Both the position numbers and the translations under genes were made by a program. A stretch of 64,000 nucleotides of DNA from Hypericum androsaemum. Its lineage: Eukaryota; Streptophyta; Magnoliopsida; Malpighiales; Hypericaceae. This document shows positions 60,149 to 64,000 of the stretch, in pieces (position 1 is the first letter of the stretch; each line of letters starts with the position of its first letter). The notes beneath the pieces were generated by a model. It was given only the letters and a program-made list of their open reading frames with translations. It did no database searches and had not been told where the DNA came from. The stretch spans positions 18,718,092 through 18,782,091 of the forward strand of contig OZ023190.1 of assembly GCA_963995505.1 (NCBI GenBank), given 5' to 3'.

Positions 60149-60487
60149 CAGAGATTGTGATCCACTCAACATAAACTCTAATCGCGTAGAAATTAGCTTT
60201 TATCTTCGTTTGTGTGCTCTTTGATTGGTTTTGACTATTAGCTTCGTTTTTCCAGTGCGGAAATTCTGATGGGAGCAGACAAGGGCCCACCTGACAAGGT
60301 AATTTGTACGACAGTTCAAGTTATGGGGAACTTTCAGCAGTAACCCAAGCTCTCTTTGAACTGTTAATTCTAGTTTGGTGTTGACCCACAATGTTTTGTA
60401 ATCTTTATGCAGGTCTTTGTGATGGGGCCAGTGAAGCAGGTGAGAAAAGCCGAAGCCATGCTGCGAGGAAGGATGATGGACTTGTAG
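57997..60487 (+). CDS. 3'-5' exonuclease and KH-domain protein
   Basis: This is a plant protein fusing an RNase D-like DEDDy exonuclease to a C-terminal KH RNA-binding domain, so an RNA-processing role is likely. No substrate is known to me. Eight exons join in frame: 57997-58212, 58316-58447, 58558-58608, 58936-59029, 59267-59530, 59978-60107, 60256-60298 and 60413-60487, giving 334 residues. Exonuclease motifs: Exo I IVGLDCEGADL (Asp and Glu), Exo II VIHDCKRDSEAL, and Exo III AADDVRFLLYVYYKM with Asp and Tyr. The KH domain (about residues 265-334) has PPGKMGRIIGRRGSSI with the GRRG loop and ends KAEAMLRGRMMDL. Intron 1 must begin CAG|GC to preserve the conserved CIIQLAL join, a GC-AG intron. 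A TATA box lies at 57871. Confidence 0.92.
60117..60142 (+). repeat. CT dinucleotide microsatellite
   Basis: About 12 CT units sit a few bases after the exon 6 donor of the exonuclease/KH gene, followed by TGTGTGTC. They make the start of this intron pyrimidine-rich. Confidence 0.9.
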
Positions 60488-60871
60488 GAGGAAGCAATGG
60501 AGCATATGCTGCGAGCTTCTCCGGAAAAATTACTCCGAGATCCTAGTCAGAGAATTTTCCTGCTGAAGATGTTTCCAGCTCTGGCTTTTATCTCCCGAAA
60601 AATTGTGTAAGATGGTTCCTGTTATCACATTCTTGAAGAATTTTTTCCATTGGCGGATTAGAACAGGAAAAGGAATGACATTATATCGTACCATTTCGAA
60701 CAATTTCATTTGGCAACCAATACAATCCAACAAACTGTAGATGGTTAACCTCATTGCCATATGTTTTCTTCGATCTCAAGCGGCCGCTGCTCAACCATTC
60801 TCCGGAAAGAGCCGAAAGAATAATGGTACTACAATGGAAAACTAAACAACCATTTACTTGAAACTGACAAT
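60488..60871. other. convergent 3' UTR spacer
   Basis: Only 384 bp separate the stop codons of the exonuclease/KH gene (+) and the EPSIN gene (-). It must contain both 3' UTRs, which may overlap. Confidence 0.6.
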
Positions 60872-63800
60872 TTACTTATTCGAGTTGCCGAACTGGTACT
60901 GCTGGCTTCCAAGGCTAGAAAAAAAGTCGCCCACGTCAGTGGCCTGCGACTGAGATGCCTGCAAAGGCTGAAACCCAGTTTTTCCTAGACCGGAACCGGT
61001 GCCCATTGCCCTGCCCATGTAAAATGCGGCCAGAGGTCCCTTCACCATCTCAGCTTGCCCATCGCTCAAGTCACCAACGACGCCAACATCGGCGAGCGAA
61101 ACCTTCTTGGCTGCAAAGCAGAAGTGGTAAGCTGATGAATTAGCACAAAATTATCTCTCATTATTGATTGCCAGGCATGACGAGTTCATCGAATGAGTAT
61201 CCGTACAAGCATCCCGACATAGTTACATCGCTTGAAAGCTATTTCTGGCTTTTGTAATAAGACAGTGACCAATTAATTTGGTGGGAATGTGTGAATTGAT
61301 AGGTATGGTTTTGAAAGAGTGATCATGTTGCAATTGGGGAATAGTAGACTTACGTGCCGAAATATTAAGGTCAATTAGTCCACGGGTAAGTGAATCTGCC
61401 CATATTCCAGATTTAACCTGGAAAGCATCCTTCTTAGTTTGAGGATTGGAATCCACTGAAGGATTCACACCCAAATTGTCGAGGCTGATATCGTTTACAG
61501 AACTCTGGGCTGCTTCAGTAGAAGCTGAATTCGAGCCAGAACTGAATGCACCAAAAAGATCGGATCCCTCAAAGCTGTTCATTGAAACTGCTGCAAATGG
61601 ATCAGCTACAGTAGCATTAGCTGGCTCAGGTTTTGGAGCTGTAGTTTCAGGTTGAAGAGCAGTATCAGCAGCGGAAAAGAAATCTATGGTCGCCGGAGCC
61701 ACAGATGGGATGGCAGGTTGAGAGGCAAATAGATCAACCTGAATCTAAAGGACAACAGGACGCACGAGATTCAGATCAGCCAAAAATGGGAACACACTAC
61801 ACACGTAAAAATATTGCACTTCTCTTTAAAACAAATACAGGAAAAGGTATGGTACCTGAGAGTGAGAATCTGCGCTTGTTTCTACTTGCGATGGTGCAGA
61901 GACAAATGCTGCATCAGCAAAAAGATCAACTTCGGACGAGCTGCCATTTGTAGATAGCATTTCAGAAGTTACAGGTGCCGGTACATCCATAAGGTCACCA
62001 ATCAAACTTGGTCCGAACATATCCACTTGGTTAGAGTTTGCAGTAGCAGACTCTGCCAAGCAAAGAGGTAAAGAAGAGAGACCACAAATCACTTAGCTGA
62101 CTGGAAAGTTGGGAAAGCAAAAGACCAATGGGACCAAAAAAAAAAGAACATAATGCTTAGAAAGTTCTATATTAAACACCCACTATTTCATAACCAATTA
62201 AAAGTGATTGAATGTCCACTCAAAGTACATCCTCCTAAAACTCCAGCCAAGGAATGTGGATCATAAATACCAGGAACATGTTTGTGTTTAACTCTTAGAA
62301 CAGGTGAGTTTGGTCGAGAAGATTCAATTCTTCTGCACTGAGTGATCTAGATAAAGCTTACATGGTACTAGGCCACACTATAGTTCAGACCTCAGTCCAA
62401 ACTGTCTTCAAAACAGAGATTTAGTTCAGACAAATAATCTCTTTGCACACAGCAACTGAATTAACTCATTGTCGTTTACAAAAGGTAAGCTTCGATGCTT
62501 TCTTATACTTACTGGTCGAAGTTCCCCGGGGATCAAAATCGTCATCAAACTCATCATCCATGTTACTAGGGGCACTGACACGTTGAAAAGTGCCAGAATT
62601 AGAGGGTAACTTGGCATCACCCTGTTTCTTACTGCAAACAATAAGATAGGAGAACAAATCAAAACAAATTTCAGAGGCACGCGTTGCCGGAATTTCAGAA
62701 CAAATCATAACTCTTATGGAGATACAGACAGCTATGTAAAGCACCTTCCAACACGTATTGAACTCTTCTTCTTCTCTTGATCATCATATGTACCACTTCG
62801 ACGAGACTTCACATAGGCATCCTTTTCTCCATAGGGATCCCTGTCCTTGTGAGTATCTCTAAAGCTACTACTATCTCTAATGTTACTTATACCTCCATAC
62901 CGGTCACTGCTGCTGCCAGACGATACTGAAGATGACTTGTAAGTTAGCCCAGTAGAAGAAAGGCCAACGTACCTAGAGAAGGGCAATAAGAAGACATTTC
63001 AGCCAACTAATAAATGCAAGTAGCAATAAATCATATTTATAAATAAATCTTACTTTTCACGGTTTGCAGAAGCTTTGTTTCTGGTCTCTTGTATCTTGTC
63101 CCTATCATTGACAAGTGCCACTATATTTTCGGCCTTCTTCCTGACATTCAGTCCCACATCTTTTCCACTTGGCTCAACATACTCAAAACTCGTGAGAGTC
63201 TGCAAAACCGCAGCAGCATAAGAAGATGTGTCAGTAAAAAAATAGACAACACCATTGGTATCAATTGATTAATTGGGGAAGCACAAGAAGATGGGACTCA
63301 CAGAGATCAGGAAAGTATGTTCAACGATTTCATCCACAGCACGCTCTGATCCATGACCCACCAAATACTCCAAGACAGCTAATGCCTGCAATAAAAATCA
63401 TTTCGGCACAGTAAAAGAAAACTGCTCTGAGCGATTGGTATTCTCGAAATTTTATCACTACTCCAGCTCAAAGCACCCAACATTCAGGATTACCTTATAA
63501 ACAAGACGCCAATCCTTGCCGGTCTCGCTTAATCTCGTCCATAGCACATTCATAATCATCTGGCATTCAGTACTAGAAGATGTTGCCACAAAGAGTCACC
63601 GCCGAGCACTTAAAAAAAAAAGGACGACAACTAATAGACATAGGCAAAACCACATACAATTTCTTTGTAGCCTGCGCAATCTCAGCCAACGCGGAGCCAT
63701 GAGGACCCCAAGGCTCATCATCGGTCGCGTCCAACACCTTCACAGATTAGCAACACAAGGATCACTAATCACAATTAAGCCCCTCCAGATCTGCATTGAT

Positions 63801-63928
63801 TGAAATACGGAGTCGTTTCGCTAAATCTAATCCCCAAAATTACTGAGAGCTGACTTCCTTCGTTCGGTCGAATTACCTTTTGCTCTATTTCGGGGACCTT
63901 CAAGACCTTGAGATTCACCTCCCGCTTT
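60872..63928 (-). CDS. EPSIN, ENTH-domain clathrin interactor (5' exon outside window)
   Basis: This is an endocytic/trans-Golgi adaptor whose ENTH domain binds membrane lipid while its tail binds clathrin and adaptors in vesicle traffic. Ten exons are present: 63877-63928, 63658-63737, 63494-63572, 63302-63385, 63054-63199, 62745-62972, 62513-62631, 61856-62052, 61354-61744 and 60872-61110. All join in phase. The first visible exon starts [17 protein letters not shown], so only the first exon (about 15 residues) lies beyond 64000. ENTH motifs: [60 protein letters not shown] and [18 protein letters not shown]. The tail has acidic [16 protein letters not shown]-like ADPFAAV and a clathrin-box-like GLIDLNIS. 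It ends [17 protein letters not shown]. It is probably an EPSIN1-3 orthologue. Which one is not clear. Confidence 0.93.
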
Positions 63929-64000
63929 CTGGTTTACGAATTAAGACATAATGCTGCGGATTATTAGCAAATTAAATACAAAGGGATTCGGAGAATCGTA
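63929..64000 (-). other. intron 1 of the EPSIN gene (partial)
   Basis: This runs from the acceptor AAACCAG at 63929 back to the window edge. AT-rich with no coding signal. Confidence 0.7.

Overview
This is a nuclear genome window from a flowering plant. It carries intron-rich genes with angiosperm products (vacuolar processing enzyme, ELF3, arabinogalactan peptide, DUF1639 protein, plant-type EPSIN), GT-AG introns, and a dense load of plant transposons (copia, LINE, Harbinger, hAT MITEs, Mutator-like foldbacks). Some first exons are GC-rich at the 5' end, for example at 57997. That is compatible with a monocot, but the species cannot be fixed from this sequence.

Layout. 1-8.1 kb: a complete legumain/VPE gene (+), then a cwf21-domain splicing factor with a long RS tail (-). 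8.6-11.1 kb: nested foldback and hAT MITEs and a Mutator-like terminal-inverted-repeat element. 11.4-17.3 kb: a DUF1639 gene (+) with a long repeat-bearing leader and a long first intron. 19.6 kb: an intronless arabinogalactan peptide gene (-), followed by a hAT element. 24.2-32.6 kb: a complete but inactivated copia LTR retrotransposon on the minus strand, with an extra ORF ahead of gag. About 33.0-37.2 kb: a composite inverted-repeat element that carries a fragment of a UDP-GlcNAc-pyrophosphorylase-like gene and two opposed arrays of one 22-bp repeat. 38.2-40.2 kb: a GT14/DUF266 glycosyltransferase (-). 41.8-43.7 kb: a CXXC zinc-binding DUF866 protein (-). 45.4-49.1 kb: the clock gene ELF3 (-). 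49.5-52 kb: foldback elements and a LINE 3' end. 52.9-56.1 kb: a decayed two-gene Harbinger element with eight 63-bp repeats between its genes. 56.3 kb: a hAT MITE. 58.0-60.5 kb: a 3'-5' exonuclease/KH gene (+). 60.9 kb to the right edge: an EPSIN gene (-), missing only its first exon.

The host genes are unrelated housekeeping and regulatory genes in ordinary plant order. No operon-like or cluster logic is visible. The least ordinary structures are the 4.2-kb composite element with inverted 22-bp arrays (a natural hairpin locus) and the copia element with a 5' extra ORF and G-box-rich LTRs. Exon borders were placed by eye from splice consensus, reading frame and protein-family conservation. 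Reading phase closes in all eight multi-exon gene models.
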